Below are positions 10,701 to 23,879 of a DNA stretch of 64,000 nucleotides, one piece after another; the first letter of the stretch is position 1; the number at the start of each line of letters is the position of its first letter. The notes under the pieces are model-generated. The model saw only the letters and a program-made list of their open reading frames with translations, did not search any database and was not told where the DNA came from. The translations under genes and the position numbers were made by a program. Origin of the DNA: Lineus longissimus (taxonomy: Eukaryota; Nemertea; Pilidiophora; Heteronemertea; Lineidae); the NCBI RefSeq assembly GCF_910592395.1, contig NC_088311.1, forward strand, positions 4,404,501-4,468,500. Direction: 5' to 3'.

Positions 10701-13700
10701 AGCTGGCGGTCAATTGCTGTGTCAACAGATGTGTCGTCACTATCTGAGAGCTCAGCTACACGGATCACAGTCACCTACAGAATATCAGATACGAATGTGT
10801 AGATATTGGCATAAAGATAAAAACCACACCCAGCTTATTCTATGAATATTGAAACAAGAATATATCCTGCAGCTAGTGGATGTGTTAACATAACATTGCC
10901 AGGATTGACATCAGACTGCAAGGGGCAAAACAGTTACCCTGGTGTCTGAACTGAAACAAGGACAGCATCTCCAAAGGCATCTTGGAACCATGCAAACAGT
11001 TGACATCGTTGATGATGCAACACCATGTCAACATTAAGTGCAGAATTTCATCCCAGATAAATACAAAGTGCTAGAAGTGCCAAGTAAAAAAGTTACCCTT
11101 ATTCTTGCCAATTTCATATGTTCCATTTCTATGATAAAATCATGCTCCTGGTCCAGAAAGAGCCTTGCTTTCCGATAATATAACCTTGGATCACGTCCAT
11201 CATTCTCCTGGGACCAACGTATGGCTCGAGTCAAGATCCGTTGGAAGAGACCATCTACAAAATGAATTGATACTTTACAGCTGTAGCATTGTGGCGATTT
11301 TAAATGAAGAAACTTAACATCAGAGGGCAGCTATTTCAACATTCAACGTGTCACAGGAAGTAAATACACTCTAACATGCAGTAGCAGTAGGTCAGGGCCC
11401 AGTAGCTCAATCGGAATCAAGAGATAAATGCCATCATTGGGTGATATGAATAAAGACTAGTAAATGCTTTTACTTCAGTATTGTACAGAAAGGCCTAGTG
11501 TAAATGTACATGGAGATTTAGATAAAAGCATTTGCTAGTCTTTATTCATATCACCCATTACCTCAACTGAGCATTATCTCCTTATAGATTTCGTTTACAA
11601 TATTAGATTAGGACTTCACGCCAACGTTACTGCCGTGAGCCTCATAAGAGAACAAACAGCCACTGATACGATCTGGGTATCAGACAAAAAAGCCAGACTG
11701 ATGAAGCTGTATGTGACTTACCTGGCAGGAATCCACTGAATTCTAAGTAAAACATTACATCTTGTTTGGACGGTATAAATAAGTGGATATTGTTCAGGCA
11801 CGGTTTTAATCTTGAAGGCACATAGTAACTCTTGACAAGGTTTTCAGCTTCGAGTTGACTTATCTGTATGGGGAAATAATAAAATACATGTACTGTGTAC
11901 TACCTTATTAATAGAACTAGTGTTGCATAAATATGTAAAGGTCTCCGTTCTCTTTTGTGCTCTTGGAGCAGTTTAATTACCCAAATCAGACCAACTGAAT
12001 CGGTTGTAGGACTTGCTTTTACTTGAACCCATTAATACCACATTAATACCACAACACAGCTGATTCTCAGTTCCACTCTCCGTACTTACATTTCTCGGCG
12101 GAAGACGATCACAGAGAAGGTCAAACTTCTCCATGAGACCCAGCAGTGATGGTTTCTGATCAGGAATGTCGCGACAAATACGGTTGATCACCTGCTCATC
12201 CATGATGCCACATGCATCAAGACGTTGCCAGAACTCAGAAACTGGCCCCCTCTGCAAATAAAAAAATATGCCATCAAAAGTATGATAAACATGTTTTAAA
12301 ATGATTAATAGGCCTACTTTGATATCACATTCTACATTGTTTAGAGCACACCACTTTTTATATTCCTGTGCAACACTCATGACATGCACTTACACATACT
12401 CAGATTTGGGTTGAAGAATTTTCCAGACCAGCGATTTTTATCAACTGATAGCTGCAACAAAAATCGAACGCAAGTAGCTGCAAGACATTTCTTACTGATT
12501 GATCTGCTCCATGAAATGTAATGACCTCTCTGAATCGATCCACCAACCACTGAGGATTTAATATCACAGTATTACATAACGTGTTGTCCAGTTGTCCTTT
12601 CCTCCCAAAGTAAATGATCACCCCAAGGTCATGGTAGAACTCTAACATCGTCCGAAGCTCCTCATCCGAGGTGATGCCCTCATGTTTTGCAACCACACTC
12701 ATCTGAAATGTCCATGAAATCATTGTAAATAATCAATTAATGGTAGACAGATCTACCACAGACATTGAAATCTATTGTGACTTTGAACACTGATCGGTCT
12801 ATAGGTATAAAAGTCTGCAAATGAAAATTTCTAAAACAAGACGGAAAGTATTTTCAGCATTGACAGTATTTTGTTTAATTTGGAGCAATATACAAAAGTA
12901 TTCTCTTGTTTTTAAAAGACCTGTAAAGCTGTTCATTCAAAAAAATGCTGGTGCATGACCAGCTTTAGACTCAGTGTTTACCTGGTCAATTGAAGCAAAT
13001 GAGGTTCCATCTTGCACCAAATCACTGACTGCACTCTCAAAGTTTAGCCATCTCACCGGGATCTGCTCACCCATATAGGACTCATGGTGAGCAACTTCCT
13101 GAATGTGTTGACGAAGGTTTGCAACCTGAAAGTATCAACAAAACGATATTGCTGTTCTATTCAGTAGCATTTCATCTTTTCATTTGGGATCAACATACTG
13201 AAAAATATCATCTAGAAAAAATCCATTGCTAAGAAGTCCACTCATTCACAGACATTAATCAAAGTTGAATCCTAGAACAATGTTTTCAACCTTTTCTACA
13301 GCATCAACACAGACCAAGGTTTCCCTTTGAAGTTGAAGGGACCATAAACACAAGCAAGCGTGCCAAGCCTAGATCTTCCACAACAACAAAATCATGTTCA
13401 CACTTAGGTTCTGACCTGTACATCCTCCCCTTGGTCTATAGAATTCTCCACAGCGTAAAATGTAGGCACGATATGTTTCTGGTATGGTTTACCCCACAGG
13501 CTATCCGTAATTGCCTTGAATTTCATCTCAGCCTGAAATAGACAAATGATTAATACATTGAATACATTATACATTGAAACTCAGATTCTGAGTTAGGCAA
13601 ATTTCCCTGGCACAGGCAGTTTGAGCAAGTTCTTTTTTCTTTTTCTCAAAACATGGAAAAATGAGATAGGCAATTTGTTTAGGAGCGCGACGATATCTTT

Positions 13701-16700
13701 TTTCATATACATACCATTTTTAGTTGCATACTGTCTTCCTGGTGTAGTCCATGTCTGTGTGTCCCAACAATAAAGATCGGCGGAGAGAGCCCCGTGTTGT
13801 CGATGCTATCTTTCGTGTTATGAGAAGTATGCAAGTAGATGAGGTGAATCCAGAAATGAAGCATCTCCAGGTTCGTTAATTCCCCATCATAACTTTCACC
13901 CTGCAAAATGATTTAAAAAGCGGAAAATGAAACAGTTGCAAACATCACCCTGTCTACTGTATACGAACGACCCTAAAGATAATTCCAGACAGGTCAAGCT
14001 CATATACCATGTATACTGACCTGCCCTTCAGTTGACGAGTGGCTTTTTACGAGTCCATCGAGGTCGTGGCACAGATTGAAGACTATGATGTAGACAGCTC
14101 GAGGTGTCAGGAAAACCTGAAATGGAAAAACAATACCGATATCAGATCTTTGGAGTAAATGATTTGATATTTTAGGGAAAAGGAGCCTCTTCCCCGATAG
14201 TGTTGGTCTCAGCCATGGTCAGTGAAGGCATGGTAGGTGGCTTCTCGGCTCATAGGCAAAACTAGGATTTTCGGAAGGGGTTGATTTCAAAAAAGTTATT
14301 CATGATCAGTTTTGAATTAGGTATATTTCCACTTCTGGCTTTCCTAGGTTACTTTCAAAGATTTTCACTGAAAAAAGCGCTGTTTACACCCATTTCTCCC
14401 CTGTCTATGCTAATTTGGCCACAGATAAGGTCCCTGGCACTCTAACCCTGTCTCAAAAATCATCAAGACCCATCGAATATCTTGTAAATACCAGCTGCAA
14501 TTTCAGGTTTATGGATATGGAACTGAGAACATGCATGAACTGTTCATATGATACAACTTGTCTTGTTCCCCCTTAGTGCATCACTGAAACCAAACATCCA
14601 TTTCTGCCATCGCTCTCGGCCTTTAATGTTGCACCGCCTGAATTATTCGCCCTGTGTAACCTGAGCCACTAGCAAACCTCTGTCTGGCCGAGATGACGGG
14701 TGATGATGAATCGGTCAATTTTCAATTAAAAGTTCCCATGACAACGAGAATCAATGAGGTGTATATAAGGCAGCCATGTGTGATCACCATGATCACCAGG
14801 CAATCAAGAGCTACGTTAGCATTATATTGTCATGTCTAATCGAGCTTAGCCTCATATGAAGCATCTTTACCACCAAGATTCACAGTATGAGAGGTTGATC
14901 TGAAATGGGTGTTGTTAAGTGAGCTTGAAGGTAAACGAAAACAGCCTTGCCAAGTCAAAAGAGGTAGGGTTCTGGGAGGCGAAGTCAGTGCCAAACACTT
15001 CAAAGAGACTCATTAACAATATTTAAAGTCCTATGTACAATGGAGTAACACATTATCAAGAGGATCATGACGGTGTTAGATAGGGTGTGGAGAAAACATC
15101 ATTGATCCAGAATATATTTCAACCCTATCAGGAGATGTCAAGATCACTGTACTAAATATATTGACAGACAAAACAATTCAAACGCTTATTATCTTACATT
15201 GTACGTCAAACTGCCTCAGGTGATGTTGTTTTCAAATATCCATATCAGCCATGATACACATAGCCTTTATATCAAATAATTGAAAAATGCCAACAACAAG
15301 GATGATTTCCAATACCATTTCAGATATAGCTGATCGATTACATTTCATCACTTTTATCATTGGAAAATTGATTGCCAGGTGCAGAGCCTATGCCTGTCAG
15401 AAACAAAACAGAGGGCGACTAAAACCTGAGGACCATCATAGATTTTTCAAAATTCTTGATTAAGAGGGACGTCTCTGATCTACACGAAGTTCAGAATGAT
15501 ATGATAGTGACAGAGTTAAAAACCTTCCACAGCCAGTATCTGATCCCACATCGAAGTCTGGGTCGCAAGGCTAATGTAATAAATCTGATGATATTTCATA
15601 TGACTTCTCTCAAGGCCTTTGTAAACACACCAATTGCTTTACACACATCATATCATTAATCAATTTTAGACAACAATCCCCTTGCGCTATCCAATAATCT
15701 GGCAGTTTGGCTCTAGTTACCCAGTCTTAAACAAATATCATTGCCACAGTAATCAATTCCTGTCAAATATCTATTGATGAAGTTTTGTTATTGGGCAATA
15801 AGAGACTGCCTATACATGGACATGCTCTACACTAAGGAGCAGTAGACCAGCAATTTGAACACCTGTGGTGTCATGGCAACATGATATTTTCTGTATTTCC
15901 TACACAATAATTGGTTTTAAAATCCCCCCAGACTTTGGCGGAAAATAACTCACTGAGTCTTTGACTCATGATCTCATAATTTGGCATACTTCTAGGTACT
16001 ACACAAAACTAAATGGCAGATCAAAATGCATTTTATGGCATATTTGGTCAGGGCAGAGTGGCCAGTCACTGATTGGGTACCATTGGGAATCCATTGTTTT
16101 TGTATTAACCACAAAGCCTTCACTCGAACTCATTATGTTCCAGTTATCTGTTACGTACTGACTCTCAATGACTGGGATAATCTTACCTGATGAGTTGTAT
16201 AGTACACAGAATTCCCCGAGAAATCCCAGATATCGAGCGTGACTTGCTTGTCGGTGTTCTCTTGTTCTGGCTTGTCCATGAGCTTGTGCCAGAACTCTTT
16301 TAGTTTCCAGTTAACCATTCTAGTTACATCCTCAGAGGCACCTGTCAGCAGTTCATGATAAATATTGGACGATTCCACCTCATATTCAAAATCAGCTATT
16401 GTCTGAAAAGAAAAGTAAGGTAGTGGGAGGCTGTGTTACAAAAGATAAACAGGGAACCACCAGTAAAGGGTAACGCCTACCACCAACAAAGTAAATCACT
16501 GCAAATGAAAGCAACTCAACTAGTCCTTCTCACGAAAAACGGCACTCAAATTTTTTACTTTGCCACAATCAAACAAAACATGACAAAGAATGATCACTTT
16601 GAGGCAAAATACTGACAACTTTTCCAAGCCATTTTAGGCCAGTATACATGCCTTGCCATTTTTTCATGAAGCGGCCTTAGTTGCTGTGAGTTTTAGAGAA

Positions 16701-19442
16701 TGGAGTTGTAATTCAACCATGATGTCATTTGAAGGGTCAAATCTGTCTTGTAAGCTGTGCAAGTGACAAGTGACAAGTGACAAGAACTATGGCGTACCTT
16801 TTCGTTTTCACTGCTCTTTCTCAGCCTCCAATGATATAAGAGTTCCTGTATTATATTTTCTGCCAGCGCTTCATTGTATTCTTCAGTGGAACTATTTCCT
16901 TGACCATTCTGACCTGGAGAAAAAGTTGAGCAGCTTGATACATTGTTTTTAAAGCCCCACTGTATTCACTAAACAACTGTTCAACCAGATGGACAGGATG
17001 GTGTATGTCACATAAGCTTGGCACTCAACATACTACACTACAAATAGATGAGACAATGAATATTATTTTCATTATTGACATTGTGACAAGTAACCTCATT
17101 ACCACAATTTCTATGATTCATAGACACTGAAAACCAATTCAAACACTAACTGAACATGTCAGAAATCATGCAACCCAAAAACATTTCAGAATGCACTATT
17201 TCACAAAGCCATCTGTCAGCCCATTTTCTAGGACTGGGTAAAAATGCCTTCCAACTGTTCAAATTTAGCGCATTATTTAGAAAATCACGAGGTACATCTA
17301 GGTCATATTTGCCCCAAATTCTACACAAAAGAACTGTGTCACTTGATATCATCTGAAATGTGGAAAGCTATTAGAAAGTTTGTTGATTGTATTGGTATTG
17401 AATCACCAATAAAACTCTTGTTTACTTTGGAATAAATCTCTGTCCAGCCTTATTCACATTGACAATCGCTAAAGGCTGAACATCCATCATCTTTATTGGC
17501 ACACATAAACTGCATGGATTTTTCATACCCGATTGCGTAGACATGTCAAACCCATTACAATGAATCAATCACATGGATTTGTTTACCATGCATCAAACCA
17601 ATAATGATATACGGGTCAAACTGAGACCAGCAATGCGTGCTCAATGTATGCATGCATACAGGTTTGGTTTATGACTGCAGGGTCGGAAGCTAGCATAATG
17701 AATTAAAATAAACCTTGACTGATTGCTATAGTTTTGGGATGGGACTCATGCTTGCGGTACTCCAGATGTATAAAGATGATACCAAAATGCAATAAGCATA
17801 AATTACAAGAGATTGATTGTGATGCAGTAAACGACACCCTTTAAAAGCTGACCCACCTGTTGACCTTGGGCTGTTGGTGATGTAGGTATAATCCCTGTGG
17901 CATGGCTGTTGATTAGCAAGTCTCCAAGCTTTGCGGTCCATCATGTTGAAGCTGCAGGACTCTGAGAGGTCGATGCCATCTGTCTCCATCTCAGTTGTAT
18001 TGTGACTGAAAAGACAAACGAAAAAGGGATGTTTAATGGGTGTCTCAAGGATTTCAAAAGGGCAGAGGGCATTTTAAAAACCCATGGGATGTATTCGTGG
18101 TCAATTCTGAACGTATTGGAGTCTAAATATCAAACTATTTTTGATCCATGATAAAATATCAAGGCTGGTAAACATCGTGACCTTTTCCTTTATTTTCTAT
18201 TTTTAGAGAAGCAATCGAAAACAGCATCTCAAATATCAATAATATGATATATTAGTTTATCTGGTCAATATCCTTCTCGAACCAGTATAACGGTACACCC
18301 CCGGCACCATTTTCAATCAGATGGCCCCTGAGAGCACCTGACTAATAATGTTGTGAAGCGATCCCTCGAAGTTTTGAACAGCTCTAATTGGTATTTTACC
18401 AATGCAATGGTAAGAACACCAATAGGTGACAGTTTCTGGGAATCCCAGCAAGGAATTAGCCAAGGTCTTGCAGAGAGCCCTTGGAAGCTATAATCAATAG
18501 ACTTACCTTTGTCCAGTCAATGCCTTTTTCAAACTTGTTTTGCCCACCCGGTCCTGCCCAAGGAGCATAAGGCGAGTACGGAACTCCGGCCTTGTGCCGG
18601 ATTCGCATGCCTTATGGTAGGCCTGCATGGCATCAGGTCCACGGGCAAGTATCTCTACCGGCGCTTCATCTGAAATGACGAAGAAACCAAACCTATGAAC
18701 TTAAAAACAACAAAAGTCACACATGCATTTCCATAGCAATAACGGTCGATGTGTCATTCAATGTACCATAATCTAAAGGTGTGAGACCAAGTGCAAAGTG
18801 GTTATTAAATAGCAAACACTATACACGTGAGAGAAAAAGTCATGATTTGGTGTCATTTGGTGTTTTGTTTTGAACCTCAAGCCTGACAGAGTGCTCCCCT
18901 TTCTCAAGGGTGCCCTCCCTATTACGCTAATGGATGAGATCCGCATCCGACTTATTTGCAGACAAAATGCAATACTTACCAGGTGAAACAAGCCGAATTG
19001 CCTTAGTGTTGCCGTAGATATCGAAGACAGCCCAGAGCCCGCCACTAGTGGGCAGGTCACACAGGAAGATCCCTTTATGTTCATTATTGATGAAATAATG
19101 CAGCTGACCTTGTGAATCAAGATGGAGCATCACACGATTCCCAGTTTCTGAATATTTCTCCGGCAACGCATGCACCCAGCATCCTCTTTCACGAAGCAAA
19201 TCTGGGAAAATGAATTTCGGTAATTTTCCTTTGGAGAGACTCTGCAGAGATCTGGAAGTTATTCCCATACGAATAGAACCACAACTTTCGTTGACTTTCG
19301 TAAGTTCGATACATACTTTAGTCCCGATGTTTATCGGTTCTTCAATGAAAACTATTCCGTTACAGAAATTATTTGCCCTCGTTGCAAGTGTCTGGTCCTC
19401 TGTCAGGACCACCGCGCTTCCATGCAAACTATGGAAGCGCAT
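7720..19442 (-). CDS. NHR-Roc-COR-Death-TIR multidomain protein (ROCO family)
   Basis: Twenty exons: 18980-19442, 18507-18669, 17857-18005, 16798-16913, 16187-16402, 14021-14116, 13715-13900, 13416-13532, 12982-13125, 12496-12702, 12090-12251, 11722-11863, 11097-11254, 10490-10774, 10211-10283, 9825-9998, 9333-9506, 8823-9001, 8254-8431, 7720-8069. All phases agree; 1243 aa. Domains: Neuralized homology repeat 1-154 (RFHSLHG, FCNGIVF); Roc GTPase with P-loop GQDRVGKT 192-199 and WDFSGN (G3) near 357; COR about 470-800 (LNPQWLVDRFREVI); Cys/His-rich stretch; Death domain about 918-1005 (LPGWVKSAAKLL); TIR about 1009-1128 (VFISYQWDSQ, FTCWMDIGQM, VVIACLSPKY). The tail is polar, with PPPRRRASRQ, and ends CCML. 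Roc-COR-Death recalls DAPK1 and Death-TIR recalls MyD88, so a regulated signalling or cell-death adaptor is inferred. The ATG sits one base after a splice acceptor, so a 5' non-coding exon, or a longer N-terminus, may exist upstream. Confidence 0.9.
11439..11556. repeat. 34-bp inverted repeat
   Basis: Arms 11439-11472 and 11523-11556 (GGGTGATATGAATAAAGACT... and its complement) differ at one base around a 50-bp loop. It lies in a ROCO-gene intron between exons 11097-11254 and 11722-11863. Confidence 0.8.
14117..16186 (-). other. Large ROCO-gene intron
   Basis: About 2 kb between the exon ending in the WDFSGN Roc motif and the exon encoding VFLTPRAVYIIVFN. Both strands are broken by stops and I see no repeat or embedded gene. 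Confidence 0.6.
16761..16784. repeat. 7-bp tandem repeat (AAGTGAC)n
   Basis: AAGTGACAAGTGACAAGTGA and continuation, about 3.4 copies, only 13 bp from the donor site of ROCO exon 16798-16913. Confidence 0.8.
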
Positions 19443-22425
19443 CCTAATAGACAATCACAGAATTAAAGATCACATGATGACATAATTAGCATTTTGTCGA
19501 TTTTTTGGATTGTGTACCATCTACTTCCTCAGGTAGGCTGTTTCAAGAGAAGATTTAAATCAGCTGTCGATCATTCTTCATCTGGTTCAGCAATCGAATC
19601 TGAAATGTACAAATTAGAGTATAAGACGATTTCTTTAATTGTAATCAAATAAGAAATAATTCTGCGATGCAAGGGATTGGCATGATTTGGTCAGGAATAT
19701 GTACATCGATGGGAGTTTAGAAACTCATCCCCAACAGCTGATGTAGAACTCGACACAAGACAGTCTAGAATAAAGCCTCACCACATCTCCGTCAGTGCCA
19801 TATGTCGACACAACACAGTCAAGAAGAAAGCCTGACCACATCCCTGACAGTGCCAGACCTTGCCACTATAAGCAGTCTAACATCCCTGCCATGAACCAAT
19901 TTATGAGCAAATTACATTAATTCTCTATCAATTATCACCCCGCACGGCAACCATCACTAAGCCTTCTTGATCTGCACCTTATTCGATCCAATATCTCTCT
20001 GAAATCAATAGGTAATCAATACAATGACTATTTTTACACACAGTCTTGTCATTACAAAGCTGTGTGCGAGCAAGTACATTCCATAAATATTGTATGTCCA
20101 GACATGCTAGATAATAGAAAAGGTCTTCCTTCATCAAAAACTTCAAAATCTTAGATTCACAATAAACATTTAGGAACTTTTTAAATTTTGGAGTCGCGAG
20201 AAATGAGTGGTTTTCCTTCAATGCAACCAGGGGTAAAGGAGGCCACCAGTGCAATTCCGAGAGTCATCATGCTTATTAACTTATACATGTGCCTTGAGTA
20301 AATTTCTAAATTCAATCAACGAACACTGGCAGTGACTGTCACTGGTCCATGAAATTGTTTGGGGAGGAAATTTCCTTACAACCCCCCATGATACCATGGT
20401 CTCCATGACCAGTGGAATAGATAACTCCATGTTCACCTTCAACATTACAGAAGATAAGGCCTATTTAGAGGGCTAATATGTAAATTGGATCAGCCTATAA
20501 TACATGTATTACAGATGATTGCAAAATCAAATGGTCTTGAAAAAACACAGTTTTAAATCATTCATGCAACGCGGCCGGTTGTCAAAATGCTAAAATGAAG
20601 GAACACCAAAGTTACAACTTCACTCTCAGTACTTTGCCAAGGAACTGGACAGATATTGATATTGATACCGAACTGGAGGTATTCGCTGTCTCACCAAACA
20701 TCGCAAAGGTGGAACTTAAAATTCAAGCCAAAACCGAGGCAGTAATACCTCCTTCAGTTCAGCATCAATTCCTTAAATGTTTGATCAGGAATCAATCACG
20801 TTATACAGTACATATGTGTAATTATGCAAATATCATGATTATAGTAGAACCAAGAACTCATAATACATGTACATGTAAACTGGTGCAAGCTAACAGGTAT
20901 TGATTGCAGCAACTTTAGCTCTCTGTACACTGTGATGGTGAACCATACTTGGATATGGCTCATTGGCTGGACAGAGCTATTAAAATAAAAGCACTCTTGT
21001 TTAGATTTGGATCACCCAGTCATGCCCGTGAACCAAGGTCGAATGAAAGGCTCTGGTCTGATAAACAACATTAATAGTGTAGTGTAAACATGCAGATACT
21101 ACACAGAATTTCATTAAAGAATGAATACAATGTGCTGCAATTTTTTAGGCTATGCTCTCTGTGATCTCATTTAGCAAGAAGAACAGGTTCTGTCTATTTG
21201 ACCCACCAAGTTCCAAGAAGTACTGGGATATTAGCTACACAAGCAACAAGGAGCCTGGATGAGGTTCTGTCTGACTGTGATATCTCTCATACTCTCCATC
21301 TTTACTGCTAGTGCTATTCAAGAATAATATGACCAATCCCTAACGGCCACCCACCCAAGCAGTTAGGCGTTTTCATGCCAACCTTTCACTGATAACCATC
21401 ACCACAACTAAGAATACATGAAGGACATTTTAAGTCATCGCAATACAGGCACTGTATATTATATTACCACAATACATTGTGAATCTGAATGAATGCTGTC
21501 AACACCAATACAGCAATGCCATGTGAATTAACAGGGGAGTGTCATTTTTAAAAATGTTGACACTTTATACACCTTGTGATGTACAATGTAATAACACATT
21601 TCATACCCACTACGTGGAGAATTCAAGAGTTTACTTTGGTCCATGGTGTACATGTATCCCTTTCCCTGCATTCATCTCTCTTAGTCTTACCAGCAGGTCT
21701 TACCCACACAAAATGTTATTGTTAACATTTTGCAGTTAAGAACAGGCTATTTTGGGAGCTTCACTACTTTTTTTACTTATTAAAACCAGTCAGTACTGGA
21801 CTTCCACTACCAGACTGGGAGTGATGATCATCATCCTCTTGCAAACAGGCCCTACTGCAGTACAACATGACTCCTCCTCATGCATGAGGGAGTTACTATA
21901 TGTATACGTATTGAGTGAATAGGCCTGATGTTGTCAGGATGGGCAGTGATATGACTGACAAAATTTATTTTGGTATAAAACGGTATCCCGACGCGAAAAA
22001 TGCCAAAAACTAAACTCCAAGGCAAACCAGTGGCAAGAGTCGTGTCTGGTCACAACATGTATAAATAAAAGTTTGGTGGGCATTGGTATCTGGACAAAAT
22101 CAGATTGATCACAACTCAAGAATTAAAGCTGGCCCAGGATAGGTCACAGTCAAAGAAATGTCAAGTTTTAAGACACTGAGTGTGGTCGAGTTGGCTCAAT
22201 AAATGCGTAAAAATAAACCCCTTTAGCAAGTCGAAAAATCACCACTGACATGACTGAAATAACATGAAACTGAGGCAGTGAGTCAAGGTAAACTGTAAAT
22301 GTTTTATGCATGGAATATACAAAACACAGTTGATATCACGGAAGAAAGTGGGGATAATGCATATCGAACAAATACTTCTTTTTTACCAACATATTTGACC
22401 CCATGGGAGCACACCATATGATCTT

Positions 22426-22496
22426 TTGTTCGTCGTGTCACTATTTAGGTTCCTTTGAGTCCGCAGTGGCTTCATCCGCCTGGTGTAAAAGGGTCT
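22426..22496. mobile_element. Second copy of the ~94-bp inverted-repeat element (one end lost)
   Basis: The stretch TTGTTCGTCGTG ... CTATTTAGGTTCC ... GCAGTGGCTTCATCCGCC ... TGGTGTAAAAGGGTCT lines up with the reverse complement of 573-643. The distal inverted end is not clearly preserved. Confidence 0.55.
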
Positions 22497-23189
22497 ATAA
22501 ATAATCAATAGACAACCTGCAAAAATATATTTTGGCCATTTTGGATATTTGTATTTTGAATGCTTTAGATTTGGTGATGTTTTGAAATAAAACATGACTT
22601 TTAGTCACAGTAAACTTACGCTGCCTGTGAAAGGACTTTTCAAAATGGCCGAAATTTATTTTCGCATACAGTCTCAACTCTCATGGTCTAGGCCTATACG
22701 GCTAGTATAAGGCGGCTACCTGACTTTAGACATCAATGACAGTCACATAGCTAGGCTACACTTACACTAGTCACTACCATACTAGTAACAGTCAGTCTAT
22801 CAGTGACATAGCCAGCTGCCAGGCATCCATTCCATGACTATGGCACAGCAATAACCTACCCCTGGAATCTTAAACGTGCCTTGGTCCTGTGTGAAGCAGA
22901 TAATGAATTAAAAACGGTGTTATATTGACAATTCCACCGAAAATATCAACAAATTGACAAAACTGTGAAAAATCGAACTGTGTCGCTTATGCCAATGACA
23001 ACAATCCAAATTAATCGGTTTGGGATAAAATACGGAATAGCAACGGCTGGAACGACGCGCAAAACCGAGCACAAGGTTTGGCGGGAATTTTGAACTGATG
23101 TGGTTGACAAATCTGTCCCGGGACATCCTTATGCATTGCCACTCTAACTTTGCTGACCTTACACTAATTTTCCTATCTGCATGACCTAG

Positions 23190-23385
23190 CGCCATGCTTC
23201 GGTAAGCACCAGATCTCGGGCCTTGAAGCGCATGCCCGGTATCGAGTATGAATCGAGCCGAACGCTCCGACGTGTGGCGCCACATTTGAATGGTGCCTGG
23301 CGCCACACGTCAGAGCGTTCGGGCTCGTTTCATACTGGGCATGCGCCTCAAGACCGAATATCCGGTGCTTACCGAAGCGTGGAGC
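23190..23385. repeat. Inverted repeat with ~92-bp arms, between FANCC and the ROCO gene
   Basis: Left arm about 23190-23284 and right arm about 23295-23385 match as reverse complements at most positions (shared CTTCGGTAAGCACC, GCGCATGCCC, CGAACGCTC, GACGTGTGGCGCCA). The arms are GC-rich compared with the surroundings, and the loop is only about 10 bp. Confidence 0.8.
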
Positions 23386-23565
23386 TAGAAATCGAACGCG
23401 CTACTTATACAAAAGGATCGAGATACAGTAACCTACACTGCACGAAATGGGTTGAAATCATGTCTGGAGTCTCCCTTTCTGTGTTCATCATAAAAGTGTG
23501 TTCGAGTTGTCAATCTCAACCACTTAATAAAAAAGTGAGAAAACAATTTATTGCAATTAAGGCAC

Positions 23566-23575
23566 TTTATTTATT
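23566..23575 (-). terminator. Poly(A) signals of FANCC
   Basis: Two overlapping AATAAA hexamers on the - strand, about 305 bp after the FANCC stop codon. Confidence 0.65.
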
Positions 23576-23879
23576 TGTATAAATTTTGTCTTCAGTTTAC
23601 AGAATAATGAATGAGATTAATGAAATGTCTAACAATGCGATCAGTGACATTTTACGGCTTTTAAAATGTCCAAATCGTATTTTACACTCCCCCCCTTGCC
23701 CGCTGCAAAAGACGCATTGGCAAAAAAGACCTCAAATTAACAAATGCTCTCCTGCATTGCTTTTGGACTTTGTCCCTTATGGCAGTTTGTCCTTGAGGAA
23801 CATACATGTAAGGCCACAACGCACTCTCAACTTCTTTTTGTCTTCTTGCTTGAGAGTTTACTTTAATGCATATCCATTC

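Larger units (their letters stand above)
19444..23565. other. Upstream region of the ROCO gene / gap to FANCC
   Basis: No coding exon I can support. It should hold the promoter and any 5' non-coding exon of the ROCO gene (an acceptor-like TCTATTAG precedes its ATG at 19442). Also present are the second copy of the ~94-bp element at 22426-22496 and the inverted repeat at 23190-23385. The rest is A/T-rich with many short TACATGTA-type words. Confidence 0.5.
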
